Shown here in pieces: positions 32,727 to 43,236 of a stretch of 43,236 nucleotides of DNA. This DNA comes from Plantago elongata (Eukaryota; Streptophyta; Magnoliopsida; Lamiales; Plantaginaceae): the NCBI GenBank assembly GCA_036897095.1, contig JAYMSP010000710.1, positions 1 to 43,236 on the forward strand. The letters are read 5' to 3'. The notes under the pieces are model-generated. The model made no database searches, was not told the origin of the DNA, and saw only the letters and a program-made list of their open reading frames with translations. Position 1 is the first letter of the stretch; each line of letters opens with the position of its first letter. The position numbers and the translations under genes were made by a program.

Positions 32727-34699
32727 GTATATTCTTCAATCTCTGATTACACGCATGCTTTACACATTGCTGCACTATGAAATTTCGCTAAGTTCATGAT
32801 TTACCCATTGCTGCACTATAGCCAGGTAAATTCTTCATTTTCTATGTGCATTTCTTAGAGCACATAGCTTCGATCAGGGCTTTACAATAGATGGATTTTG
32901 TTTCCAGAAACTAACTGTACCTATATGTTATCAGATTATTCCAAAATCTGTTTGCACTAGACATGGACACTTGGTGCAACGTTGGCTCCATTTGCCATGT
33001 CCTCGTGTGTTTTTGTTTTCAAGTTGCTTATCCAATAATCAAGGTAAATTATTTCAAATAGTTATCTTTCTGATTTCTGTGTGTTCACTGATTCTAATTT
33101 AACATCTGGTCACCAGGCTTAACTCAGGAACTTTACTTTATGTCTACACTAGATTCAGTTATCTTGAATAACCTTTTGAAGATAAAGATGATATTTTCAA
33201 TATAGTTTCAACGCTTAGAATCCTGATTGTAGTTGGATATAGGTCGATGACGAGATTATGTAGGTTGACTTACTTCCTTTCTATTTGTAGTCGGGCTGGA
33301 AGATAGAGTTTAATCATCTCCAGTCATCTTGACATTTATTCTACCAGAACGCTATAACATGGGTCTGGCACTTGCACAATTCATATTAGGCTAAAAGTTG
33401 TATTGTTTTACTGAAATAGCCAAGTCTGACCCTCATAGAAACCATGCGACTGCAGTTTTGATAATTGATCTTTGTATAAAACCATGCCACTTTTACACGT
33501 TATTAGTTCTTGATAATTAGATAGCTGAACCTTTTATGTATTTATTTTGGTGTTGGCATATGTATCTTTTTAATTATGAAATTTATGATTTTTATACTGT
33601 ATTTGTTTTTTAGACTATTTACAGTAAAAGATCACATTGATAATTGATTTTCTCTTTGATATTATGTGTACCGATATTCTATATTCAAGTTGAATAACCT
33701 TATTTCTGGCATGCGGAAATCGCATTCTGGTTGATTTTCATCGTACTGCACACAATGTTGTACTGCATAATTCCATCTCTTTTACTATTAAAAAAGAAAA
33801 GAAATTCCATCTCTTTTGGATGCTATACAGCTTCCTTCAAATTTTGCGTATTGTAATACTATAAGAACCACTTCAATTTGCTAGAAATATTTTGTTATTT
33901 GCAGGATGCCCAGAGTATCTTCCATACATTTTGACAACGAAGCGCAACTAAATTGGTAAGACGCTTCACCTCCAACTAACTTTAGCCGTGTCAAAAAAAA
34001 TCTTCCATACATTTTGTAGGCTTGTAAATTAAAACTAGGAGATTTAAAGGGATCACTTCTAGGCACAGAGTTGTTACGCAGGATGGTGAGAACAATGCAA
34101 AGGTTTCCAAAATCTCCACATCTTCTTTGACTGACTTGCAGATTGCCTCATCTTTTATCTCAAGAAGAAACCTATTAGTACATTACTCGATTTACAAGCC
34201 ATATGGCAAGACAGTAAATTACCTTTTCACTGTGGATGATATTCTGTGTTTTTACAGGAGCATTCATTTCATATCTTTGCATGCCTATTCTATAAGTTAG
34301 TTTTTGGATTCGTTTTTGCCTCTCAATGTGTTGTGATATTGTGTGTAGTGCAAAAGACTCTGAAAGAACTAATGATATTGTGTGTAGTGCAAAAGACTCT
34401 GAAAGAACTAATTCCACATTGATATTTTAGATCAAGGAATTGATCCCAGTGTAGTATGTGTTGTTGGAGCTAGATAAAGAACAAGCACGAGTTGTAACAT
34501 GTTCATATGCTGTCTCATTTATGTGCTTGACTTTGTAACATGTACACGAGTTTTATTTTCTTTTGTTTTGTTTTCGTTTCTGAGTTTTGGAAATAAATCA
34601 TCATGGGAACCGTACAAGGTAATACAAAATTGTCTCCGTCTAAATCCGAGTGTGCTGGCCAGTGGCCACCACCGTCACAATCGAAGAACAGGGAATATC
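32727..34699. other. gene-free region with small duplications
   Basis: No coding family is recognised. Notable are repeats of TATAGCCAGGTA-ATTCTTCA (32,718 and 32,818), a 17-bp repeat ATCTTCCATACATTTTG (33,916 and 34,003) and a perfect 39-bp tandem repeat (34,335-34,412). The rest is AT-rich and looks non-coding. Confidence 0.5.
34335..34412. repeat. perfect 39-bp tandem duplication
   Basis: Two identical units begin GATATTGTGTGTAGTGCAAA at 34,335 and 34,374. Perfect identity suggests a recent event. Confidence 0.95.
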
Positions 34700-34920
34700 T
34701 GAATTCACTAGAGATGTGCTATTTGTGGCAGCCATTTGGGAAAATCTGGAAAACAAGGAACGAGTTCATTTTCAAACGCACTCGTCAAAACCCAAAGTTC
34801 AGTGTTGGAAATACGTTTAATCGCCTCTAAAATCTCTCCTTTGCATTGAGTGTGGAAGAAGCTGAGGCATAGCCTCAAGGGGTTGGATTTGGCATGCGAA
34901 AGAACTCAGAAGTCATAATC
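34700..34920 (+). pseudogene. possible LINE-type RNase H/zinc-binding scrap
   Basis: The plus frame gives LWQPFGKIWKTRNEFIFKR…NPKFSV. This loosely matches the W..WK.RN.F.F linker before the RNase H domain of plant non-LTR retrotransposon proteins. Past a stop, GVGFGMRKNSEVI resembles the first RNase H strand. It is short and broken, and no catalytic residues can be assigned. It could be chance similarity. Confidence 0.3.
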
Positions 34921-35224
34921 TGTAAAATAATATCCAAGTGAAAGAAAGAGAGCAGGTGCGGGTTGGTGATGTGCTTGTTGGAATATGCTCTTTCGTTATA
35001 TTCAGAAAAACCTGATATTTTCCAAAGAATTTCCCTGAATAATTTAGAATTTCATACATTAAAATTGGTTGGTAGGTATGTAAAAGGTTAAAATAATAAT
35101 AAAAGATAATAAATGTGAAAAAATTGTAATTTTAATAGTAAAAATGTGTAAATTTGAGATTGTTTATTATTTAATATTGATGTGGTAGCTTCATTTTTTA
35201 ACAATCTATAAAGTTTTGAATTGA
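34921..35224. other. AT-rich junction before the Helitron remnant
   Basis: AT-rich, no coding signal. Helitron helicase homology stops at about 35,225 on the minus strand. A TTGGTTGGTAG…GTTAAAAT motif at about 35,066 resembles one at about 32,114, possibly a small shared repeat. Confidence 0.45.
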
Positions 35225-36810
35225 TCGTCATTGCATAACACACAAAATCGTGGAACTGCCTTCTCTGGAACCTGGTGGGAAACTTCGTGAGGTCTGATGG
35301 TGTGAGCACCATTTGAGGTATATGTACCTTTTTCCTAGTGTTTTTCCCAACAATCATCTTTGCTTGTCTGATGTCTTGCAATTTTAGTAACTACCAACCT
35401 AGTCTCGTTACATAGCTCGGTATACGGGTTGATATTCCTCAACAACATGATAGACCACCCCTTCTTCAAATGGATAATATGGTTCTTTATTCATGATGCC
35501 TTAATTGTATTTAGGAATTCAACGGAGTATACGTCTTCACGGTTCACAATGTCATCCTCGTCCGAACATATGTTTCGGAGCTCATGAACTCGGTGGCATC
35601 GTCGGGAAGTAGTGACATGACATATTCATTGATTTCTTGCACTATCTCATTAGCCGGAGCAAGTATGGCCATGTCCTGAATGTATCGAGCATCCCCAATG
35701 TGATCTATCAAGGATGGATATGTACAGTTAACAATAGCAGCCAGTGGGTTGGATGCGTCATGGATAAGTATTTCGTCAGGCAAGTTAAACTCAACTTCAC
35801 CATCGTTTGGACCCACAACATGACCATCTCCAACATGAAGGAGCCAATCAGCAAATTCCCTGATATTCTCTGTCTCGAACGGGGATACTCCCGACTAACA
35901 TCAATAATGAGTTTTAGATTTATATATGGTAACCAAAATATAGAGACTTGAAATGTAACATATCAACAAAACATGAGACAACTAACATGATTCGAAATTT
36001 ACACGCGTTGACTCGTATTATCATGTTTTTGGTTAACTTCAACACTTGACAATGACTCCATATTGACCTGGATGAACATAAAGGAAGCATGGACGATGTC
36101 ATGTCTGCTGCCTTATAACCGGTAGAATTTATCTAAAGTCACCTCTGAATATAATCACTTTTCCTCCAAATGGCATATTCGACAATCTACCATCAGACTC
36201 TCTAATAACATCTCACAGACTTCTATCAAGTGCCCCGAAACAAAAATTATTAGTCATGAGGGCTTCATCCCATATAATAAGCTTTGTATTCTCAAGAAGG
36301 CCTACAATGACATACAATTAATAAAAAATATATATTATTCAATTGATGGTCTAGTATATCAAAACACCACTAATTATGCTAGCTGGAAAAAGCCGAGTAC
36401 CTGCAAGTTCACTGCTGGGTGTAATCCTGCTACACATAGTGGTCTCATCCACCATTAAAGGTATGCTGAATCTTGAATGAGTTGTACGACCCTTAGGCCA
36501 GAGGAGGGAGGCAATGCCACTTGAAGCGACTGGCAGAACTATATCACGACGACTTCTTGATGTTGAACACAATGTCTTACATAGAAAGGTCTTTCTAGTA
36601 CAACCATAGCCATATAAGAAGAAGACACCACCCTTCCCTGATGATACTGCATTAATAATCTTGTTATATACATCTGTTTGTTCATCAGTTAGACATGGAA
36701 ACAACTTGTTAAACTCTTCTAGCATCTCATCCACATAGTGTGCCAATTCTTCTACAATGAGATTCGTTTGCCCATTTTTTATTTCAATATTATGAGGCAC
36801 GGACATCCCT
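35225..36810 (-). pseudogene. Helitron PIF1-like helicase domain, inactivated and truncated
   Basis: The frame 36,806-36,351 shows LTDEQTDVYNKI…GGVFFLYGYG, then GCTRKT where GGTGKT is expected (36,588-36,611), so the P-loop is lost. VASSGIASLL and RTTHSRFSIPL follow as in Helitron helicases. After an intron (about 36,306-36,404, GT…AG), exon residues TKLIIWDEALMTNN (Walker B, DEA) and PFGGKVIIFRGDF follow, with stops. The 35,816-35,544 frame carries the DARYIQDMAILAPANEIVQEIN segment, and 35,490-35,230 shows MLLRNINP and FVCYAMTIN. Homology ends just after that, before the last helicase motif (GQ.YVAISR). Confidence 0.85.
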
Positions 36811-37139
36811 TCAAATTAAGCTAAGCTGCAACCATCTTGACCAAGTGTTACTTCTAACTCGTATAGAGTGAAGTTTTTCAACTGTGATTCGATGAGCTCC
36901 AATCCTGAATATCACCATAATAGAAACAAATTGATTACATGAAAATTATCAAAGTGTACTGTATAAAGTTTTATTTTATATTAAGTACATAATAATAAAC
37001 AGTGCACTAATAGTTTTACCTTGGTTATTCATCCTTTTGCGCATGTTGTATAAAATGCCATCTGACAGATGTTCCCACTTACTTTTCCATACATTAATAG
37101 GTCGTGCCATACTATTTGACAACAACAACATGCAGAATA

Positions 37140-39060
37140 GACGCCTTAAGTATCAACCAGATCCCCAGAAGCTTGCTTCTTGATACCATCTATATACTCC
37201 TTGTCATCATCTAGCAAGTCAAGTGCAAAGCAAGCATCATGATATGTCTAGTAAAGAACACTATTAACAGTCCTCAAATCTTCATAGCAAGTGGCACCTC
37301 TAACATGATTCAACATTATCCTCAGGTAATACACTAGACTAGATTTTGACGGGACATGATATATCCTACCAACTTTGTTCAATCATTTTTTCATGTCCCT
37401 CCATACTTCTTTGCAACCCACACATAGAACCTCGAAAACTCTGTGTACAGATACTTTCGTGCCTCTGGATGTACTTTGTTGTATTCCATCCACTGTAAGA
37501 ACTTTGTTTGTGCAACAATATGCTTTTCGATGAGATCCTCTATGTTGTCAGAATCTTTGAAGCAAACAATTTGTTCACCATCAAGGTGAAATGGTAAACG
37601 CTTCACCGTAGGATCGCGGTAGTGAATGTCATAGCCCAGAATGTGCCACCCCGCCTCACATGCAGATATATATCGACAGTCAACATAATCCTTGACCTCG
37701 TTGTCAACTGTTATTTTGGCCCCAATCCTATCAATTCCTTTGTTCACATACTTGAACAAATACTTTATGGAGTTTGTTTTATTGCACCATTCAACATTTA
37801 TATGAGCACCATATCTCATTAGTAGGTATGTGTTGTACGGGACAATGTACCTGTATATATAAATATGGATCATTGATTATATCATATTGATTTCACAAAT
37901 ACACAGTTCATTGCAATCACTCTCACCAATTTAATAACTTCTTACCTTTCCTTTGTTGGGGTGACAATAGAAACTTCCAATTATGAAAAAAAAGATTTAT
38001 CATTTATCTTATATACTGATTTTTTTACCACACTAACTAATTATTATCATTTACTTCTCCACTTTATTCAATAAAAATCTTACTTTATAAATCATAACTA
38101 ACTCTTACCAATAGAATACCACTTACAAACCAATCAGCATAAAAAGTGAACTAATCCAATAGAAAGTTGAAGCATAGGAAGCTTTTATTGAAAAAGAAAG
38201 TACATGTTATCTGTTGTGACACCATTTTTATCGATTGTATTGCTAGTATCACGCCTCATGTATACTGGATATCCATTACTGTCAATGTTATTCGCTCATT
38301 GAACGACTTTGGGAATTTCTTGGAGCATTTCTTCCCATCATGCATGCATGCCTTGTAGTTGAGTGCTCCACACGGACCATGAACCAAATAATCTGCCACA
38401 ACATTGTACAACTGGGGGTTGACATTCTTGTCGGGAATCTCAACACTTATGACTTTATCAATATAGTCAACTGTCAAATTCCTTTCGTCTCTATCGATTC
38501 ATAGTAGTATATGAGCATGTGGAAGGCCACACTTCTAGAACTCGATAGTATACACACTGAAATATATCGAGAGAACTTTGGAGTTATTATACAAATAACA
38601 TATGAAGATACACTTTATTAATGCGTTATCACCAATCATGTAATCCTAAACTATTCAAAGGACAATTAGGGTATAAATTGATAATTACCTCCGGCGCACT
38701 TCCCAAAAATATTCTCGCTTTTGAGATCCTTTATAAGTTGATCAAGCTTAAGTTTGAACACACGACACAATATATCTGGTCTATCCTCAGGACACAATCC
38801 CTTCTCCTCACAAAATCTTGTTATCTCGGGCCATTTAAGGTTACATGTGAATGTGATAAACAACTCTGGATATCCTATGGTTTTGCATATTTCCATTGTA
38901 TCCTGAAAGTTCTGGATCATGTACCTTGGACCACCGACAAATTATGATGGAAGAACTATTCACTTTCCAACTTTATCAGCTGGATCTTCGATGTCAACAG
39001 TTCCACTACGGATTGCATCGTCGAGCTTCTTGTACTTGTCAGACTTCAAGAGAGGTTGGT
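37140..39060 (-). pseudogene. Helitron Rep (HUH nuclease) domain, broken
   Basis: The frame 38,920-38,666 gives MIQNFQDTMEIC…GYPELFITFTCNLKWPEI, the start of the Rep core; decayed homology extends upstream to about 39,060 (KVGK, FVGGPRY) with stops. After a short intron (about 38,568-38,688) GLPHAHILL provides the HUH histidines (38,511-38,519), but a TAG lies six codons earlier (38,535-38,537). Next are EIPDKNVNPQLY and HGPCGALN. An intron of about 340 bp (donor near 38,204, acceptor TACAG near 37,855) precedes VPYNTYLLMRYGAHINVEWC and SIKYLFKYVNKG, holding both candidate catalytic tyrosines (about 37,748-37,762). The tail to about 37,140 continues with RIYHVPSKSSLVYYLRIMLN and ALDLLDDDKEYID. 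Confidence 0.85.
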
Positions 39061-39134
39061 TTTTAACAATAAAGGTGAGCCTCTGTGACTAATATAACCA
39101 TCAACTAAGAATTGTTAAAATAGTTTCTACCTTG

Positions 39135-40206
39135 CTATAGTAGAAGCTTCATTTTACGATAACGAATTCTATATGAGATGAAATCCTTTATGGTTAGCTT
39201 GCGCCTAGAACCGTCTGACTTTTTCGTGTGGAGAATATCGGTATGATACCCATCCTCTTCATATGGGAATAAGAGTGGATATTGCATTGACAAATAGTTG
39301 GGATGCAATTCACATATTCTTTTAAGGATGATGTTTCGTTGCTCGAGTATTATATCATGTGGGTTCACATCGAATCCGTCATTACCTATTGAATTGTTCA
39401 CAATTATAAATATTTTAACTACATATCCAGTTATAAATATGTCATTGCATATTTGGTCTAATAAGTTTTAATTAAACAACATACCAACTATAAGTGCAAC
39501 AACCTCATAACATGTTGGCATGTTATACATACGATCATCACGTGATCTTTTTCCTATGAGACAAAGCTTGACATCTTGGTCACCGTTAGCTTTAAATCGC
39601 TCGGCAACCATACGGAAATTCTTTGTTATTGGGTTGTGTTGGTCAAACATTCCTCTAAGTGCGCTCACGATGGAAGCATCAATCATAGAACCGTCTGACT
39701 TTTTCTTTATGGTTAGCTTGCGCCTTTTATACCGTCTGACTTTTCTGTGTGGAGAATATCGGTATGGTACACATCCTCTCCATATGGGAATAAGAGTGGA
39801 TATTGCATTGGCAAATAGCTGGGATGCAATTCAGATATTCTTCTAAGGACGTTGTTTTGTTGCTCGAGTACAATATCACGTGGGTCCACATCGAATTCAT
39901 CATTACCTATTGAATTGTTCATAATATAAATATTTTAACTACATATTCATTTATAAATATGTCATTGAATATTTGGTCTAATAAGTTTTACTTAAACAAC
40001 GAACCAACTATAACTGCATCAACCTCATAACACGTTGGCAAGTTATACATGCGACCATCACGTGATCTCCTCCCTATCAGACAAAACTTGATATCTTGGT
40101 CACCGTTAGCTTTAAATCGCTCGGCTGCCATATAGAAATTATTTGCTATTGGGCTGTGTTGGTCAATCATTCCACTAATTGCGGTCACGACAGAAGAATC
40201 AATCAC
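39135..40206 (-). pseudogene. Helitron-like N-terminal domain, two tandem copies
   Basis: Copy A is encoded at 40,206-39,988 (DQHSPIANNF…AERFKANGDQDIKFCLIG) and 39,922-39,713 (VLRRISELHPSYLPMQYPLLFPYGED). Copy B is encoded at 39,686-39,468 and 39,401-39,135 with about 75% residue identity to A. Each copy consists of two exons and the same short AT-rich intron. Only copy B continues in frame into KLTIKDFISYRIRYR, the normal next segment. Intact Helitrons have one copy. Confidence 0.85.
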
Positions 40207-40228
40207 AGCAGGGTTTCTTGACTTATGT
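39190..40228. repeat. about 520-bp tandem duplication inside the Helitron gene
   Basis: ATGGTTAGCTTGCGCCT occurs at 39,190 and 39,709. The DNA that follows is similar throughout, including intron sequence (AATATTTTAACTACATAT at about 39,410 and 39,931). The period is 519-520 bp. The junction near 39,686-39,735 is scrambled, with ACCGTCTGACTTTT present three times between 39,208 and 39,743. Confidence 0.9.
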
Positions 40229-40289
40229 TACCGATATCAATTGATTAGAACATGTTTGGAATATTAATCAACATGTATATATATAATAT

Positions 40290-41040
40290 TCAATTGTAAT
40301 AATTGACATACCTCACAACATCCATCCTCTCTTTAGTTTCATCTTCCTCACAAAACATGTATAGTTGTGAAAACTTAGGAGATTCACCTTGTTCAGGCAA
40401 CAAACTACCAGCAAGATGGTAGGTTTGTCCACCAGATTTATATGTATATGGACCATGACTTGTGTTGACAAAATTATCTTGATAGCCGCCCATAGAAGTG
40501 AATGCATACATCATATTATATGCACAGATGTGTTTCAAGAAATTGTGACTCTTAACATGTCTAACAGCTAGAAGATCAGTCAATAGAAGCGGAGGTTGTT
40601 CAAGACGTGGAAGTTGTATTTTACCACGACCACAACACTTTGAACACTCAGGTTTATTGGCATGTGTGTTCTTTAGTTTCTCCTCGAACCACATCATAGC
40701 TCCACAGTAGGAACATGGATATTATGGGTTGCCCATGTCATTATAACCTGTAAAGAGTGATTCAATAAATTAATACTATGAAATATCTATTAGTAAATGG
40801 TTCGAGTTAAACTGAAATCACCTACAACTTTGATTCCTTTCTTTCTCCTTGCAATCCAATCAAGGTTTTCACGTTTGGATCTAATTGCATTCTTTTAATT
40901 TCTTGTAGTAGATGATTTAGGAACATATTCACGGTCAGTCATTTTGAGTTGATATGTATAATCATCGAGTAACTCGTCAACACGCTTATGAGCAATCGAC
41001 ATCTGGTATTCCACTCCAAGAGGAACTGGAATCCCTACAT
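40290..41040 (-). pseudogene. Helitron protein N-terminal zinc-binding region
   Basis: Upstream of an in-frame stop, YPCSYCGAMMWFEEK leads into the 40,697-40,290 frame: CSKCCGRGKIQLP, then YNMMYAFTSMGG, HGPYTYKSGGQTYHLAGSLLPEQGESPKFSQLY. This is the characteristic CxxC…CxxCC N-terminal region of plant Helitron proteins. Weaker coding traces extend to about 41,040 (LGVEYQMSIAHKRVDELLDDY). Stops around 40,730 and 40,900 show decay. Confidence 0.8.
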
Positions 41041-42026
41041 GTGATTACACCCCAACAAAAATGTTTAGCACAACTTTTTTACTGCTCTTAATTTCAATTT
41101 TGCAGGAGTGATGAATATGGTTCTTACTATATCTAGAATGGTTATGTTGATACATTGCCTTCTCTAATGGTCTTGACTTCAAGTATCTCTTGGTTGATAA
41201 TATTGCTCTTTTGTTCATCATATTAAATCTTGCAACTGTTTTGTACGCAAAGTGGACTTGATCTATATTTGATACAAACAATTTGATATATTGCCGCATC
41301 ATCAAAACTACAATTCTAATTTACAGAATCTTCTAATTTCATGGACTGACCTTTAGTCGGTTCAATGGTCATATGTGCATCGAAAAAACAATTAGAATTA
41401 ATTAAACTCAAGTGCTAACATGAAGGTTGGTCTTAGATTTGCAGACACTAAGAATGAGAAAAAAATAACCTGTCACGACTATATTGGAGTATTTGATAAC
41501 TAAGTAAGAATTAAGATTGATGAATAAGTAAAGATATGAAGCTCGGAATGTGAAAAAATGAATAATGTTACTAAGTTATATTGATGCTTCCTCCCTTCTT
41601 TTTACCTTTACGTATAGTCAATCAAATATAACCATCTTTGATAGTTTAATCTTAACAGTTAATTATGTAAACATTAATAAATTTAACTATTACTGAATAT
41701 CATTTCTTTAATTTTTATCATGTAATTAATATTTTAATATTCTTTTTTAGTATCATCGTCTAGAAATATAAATCCGTGATAAAAAGTATACATAGCGTAT
41801 TCTCATATTTTAATTACTGAATAAAAAGTATCATTGTTGCAATTAATTGAGTACATATCTATATTAATGTTCTGCAAAAAAATTTCTATATTTTCCATGC
41901 AGAATAAGAGAACAACTTTTATAGAATGATAGGTCGTTCGTGCAACCATCAACGGGAATTATAAGACGTATTCTATCGTACCAATACGTCATTATAATTA
42001 TTTAGGGATAATATAGAATTTTAACG
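41041..42026. other. AT-rich region upstream of the Helitron gene
   Basis: No family is recognised. A minus-strand frame of 86 codons (41,305-41,045) is basic and His-rich but resembles nothing I know. The rest is AT-rich and could include the Helitron's 5' non-coding part. Confidence 0.4.
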
Positions 42027-42404
42027 TCACTTGACAAACAACGTGTCTGATATGATATAAGAGAAAGTTTCATGGTCCGCCATACAATAAACACAAAGGT
42101 CGTCGAATTCGAAAGGGTAGTTGTGCATGAAACAATAAGCTTTGATTCTTCCTTGCAATGTGGCCTTACTTGAATTTCTCTGCTTGAGTGATTCGAATCT
42201 CAAAAGTAATGATGACCTCCATTGCCACACTTGCAAATACTCACGGGGGATAATGTGTAGATAGATTATCATCTTTCTTTCTTCACACCGCAAATGGTCA
42301 ATGTTGCTCATGAGTTTGAATATGCATAACGCATACGCATTAGGATGACCAATAATGAACAAATTTCTGATTCTTCCATTTATGCTGGCATGGATGCAAT
42401 ACAT
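42027..42404 (-). CDS. hypothetical small ORF, unidentified
   Basis: A 125-codon open frame, ATG at 42,404. The predicted protein is Cys/His-rich towards its end (CFMHNYPFEFDDLCVYCMADHE), with a hydrophobic middle. It might be a fragment of a plant protein captured by the Helitron, or chance. It has no recognised domain, no visible splice context upstream and no neighbour that explains it. Confidence 0.25.
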   Translation of the reverse strand: MYCIHASINGRIRNLFIIGHPNAYALCIFKLMSNIDHLRCEERKMIIYLHIIPREYLQVWQWRSSLLLRFESLKQRNSSKATLQGRIKAYCFMHNYPFEFDDLCVYCMADHETFSYIISDTLFVK

Positions 42405-43236
42405 GAATACGTCAACTTGTTGACTAATAAAATGTTCTTTAGGGATTCAATTTAAAGATGAAAAAAAATTCTTGAAATTATCAAATGTCAGTTTGTACCA
42501 TTAGTCAATGGTAGAATAAACCATCATTAGTGAGTAGAAGGTTGTGAGTAGTGATGAAACCCTTCAAAATTGACATAGAATGAATACCATGGAATAGCAT
42601 ATTGATCAGCGACTTGGAGCCGGATAAAAATGAATACACACGTATATAGGTAAATATTATCAAGATGTAACGACTGAAAATGAATATTATGTCATAAACT
42701 AACCAAAGCATGAGTTCTCAAAAACAAAACACTAACCATAACATGAAACCACCAAAGTTGACAAACAAATTCATTGCCAGAAAAAGCAGGAGATGGAATA
42801 TGATTGCCATATACTGAATTAGTTAGTATCCATTTGATATTGCTTATGTTCTTGTCTGTACAAATGAAACTCCCGTGGTGAACTTAATTTATAGTGTTAA
42901 CCTTAGCCTTCCAATTATGGAAGAAAAAAATCAACATTAAGACACATAATGTTGAGGACGGACATCAAGCATTATATCACTCCAAAATGAGCAAGCTATG
43001 TGTCGATGATAATTAATTTATAGTAATTATTGGGGGTTTGACTCCATTGTAGTCTGAGCAATAGTTAAGGAGGGTCAGTTTACGGTCCGACTACAACTGT
43101 AATTGTTTAACGTACATCATCCAGTTGTACTCATCCAGAGCCGTTAGATCACTTGTAAAAATATTATTTTAACTTGTACTTAATCCTAACCTGCAATTTG
43201 TAACTTTTACTATGGCAATTTTAATATATATATATA
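42405..43236. other. gene-free right end
   Basis: AT-rich, no supported gene. The window ends in a TA dinucleotide run. TCCAATTATGGAA at about 42,911 is a small near-palindrome. Confidence 0.5.

Larger units (their letters stand above)
35225..41040 (-). mobile_element. decayed autonomous Helitron (Rep-helicase gene)
   Basis: On the minus strand the region encodes, in order, the Helitron N-terminal zinc-binding region, the Helitron-like N domain, an HUH Rep nuclease and a PIF1-type helicase, spread over several exons with GT-AG introns. Helitrons transpose by rolling-circle replication using this single protein. Stops, frameshifts, a ruined Walker A motif, a tandem duplication and a missing C-terminus show this copy is inactive. 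I could not define the element's 5'-TC and CTRR-3' ends, so the coordinates cover only the coding remnant. Confidence 0.85.

Noticed and set aside
35395..35425. Helitron 3' end CTAG with GTATAC nearby
   Set aside because: It lies inside helicase coding homology, has no proper hairpin, and the following base is G and not T.
42027..42404. F-box-related gene fragment
   Set aside because: A loose impression from the Cys-rich end only; no F-box or diagnostic segment is present.
43200..43236. Helitron 5' terminus at the window end
   Set aside because: The reverse complement begins with a TA run and no TC dinucleotide start is visible before the window ends.

Overview
The window is nuclear DNA of a flowering plant, most likely a eudicot. 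The evidence is AT-rich intergenic sequence, genes with many short GT-AG introns, a chloroplast-type Ycf20 protein, a full-size plant PDR (ABCG) transporter and three classes of plant transposable element. I cannot name the species.

Left part (1-14,900). A decayed PIF/Harbinger DNA transposon (about 1,480-4,383) has recognisable terminal inverted repeats, a broken transposase and a GRF zinc-finger ORF, all on the minus strand. It lies directly against the presumed untranslated leader of a Ycf20-like gene (plus strand, CDS 5,629-6,099), whose coding exon follows a leader intron of about 1.1 kb. A complete pleiotropic-drug-resistance ABC transporter follows on the minus strand (7,327-14,896). 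I traced 20 coding exons with GT-AG junctions; their lengths sum to an uninterrupted 1,485-codon reading frame. This is the best-supported host gene here.

Middle (14,900-29,090). After about 3 kb of AT-rich promoter/intergenic DNA comes an 11-kb minus-strand Ty1/copia element with a Sirevirus-like layout. Only one long LTR remains (about 18,032-19,795), abutting a polypurine tract (19,796-19,810). Between pol (integrase, reverse transcriptase and RNase H remnants, 26,370-29,085) and the tract is a 5.3-kb envelope-position ORF region (20,194-25,533). That region looks split into a run of small exons and has a TATA-plus-leader promoter of its own. Gag, protease and the 5' LTR are missing.

Right part (29,090-43,236). 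A degenerate minisatellite precedes an intact single-exon gene for a 460-residue multi-pass membrane protein (30,371-31,753). Next are an isolated first exon resembling plant aminopeptidase P1, a possible LINE RNase H scrap, and a decayed Helitron Rep-helicase gene on the minus strand (about 35,225-41,040). The Helitron gene has an internal tandem duplication of about 520 bp, a destroyed Walker A motif and a missing C-terminus. The last 2 kb holds only one unidentified small ORF.

Three host loci look intact (Ycf20-like, PDR transporter, membrane protein). Most of the rest is mobile-element debris. The observation most worth following up is the intron-rich, separately promoted ORF in the envelope position of the copia element. 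No RNA genes or CRISPR arrays were seen.
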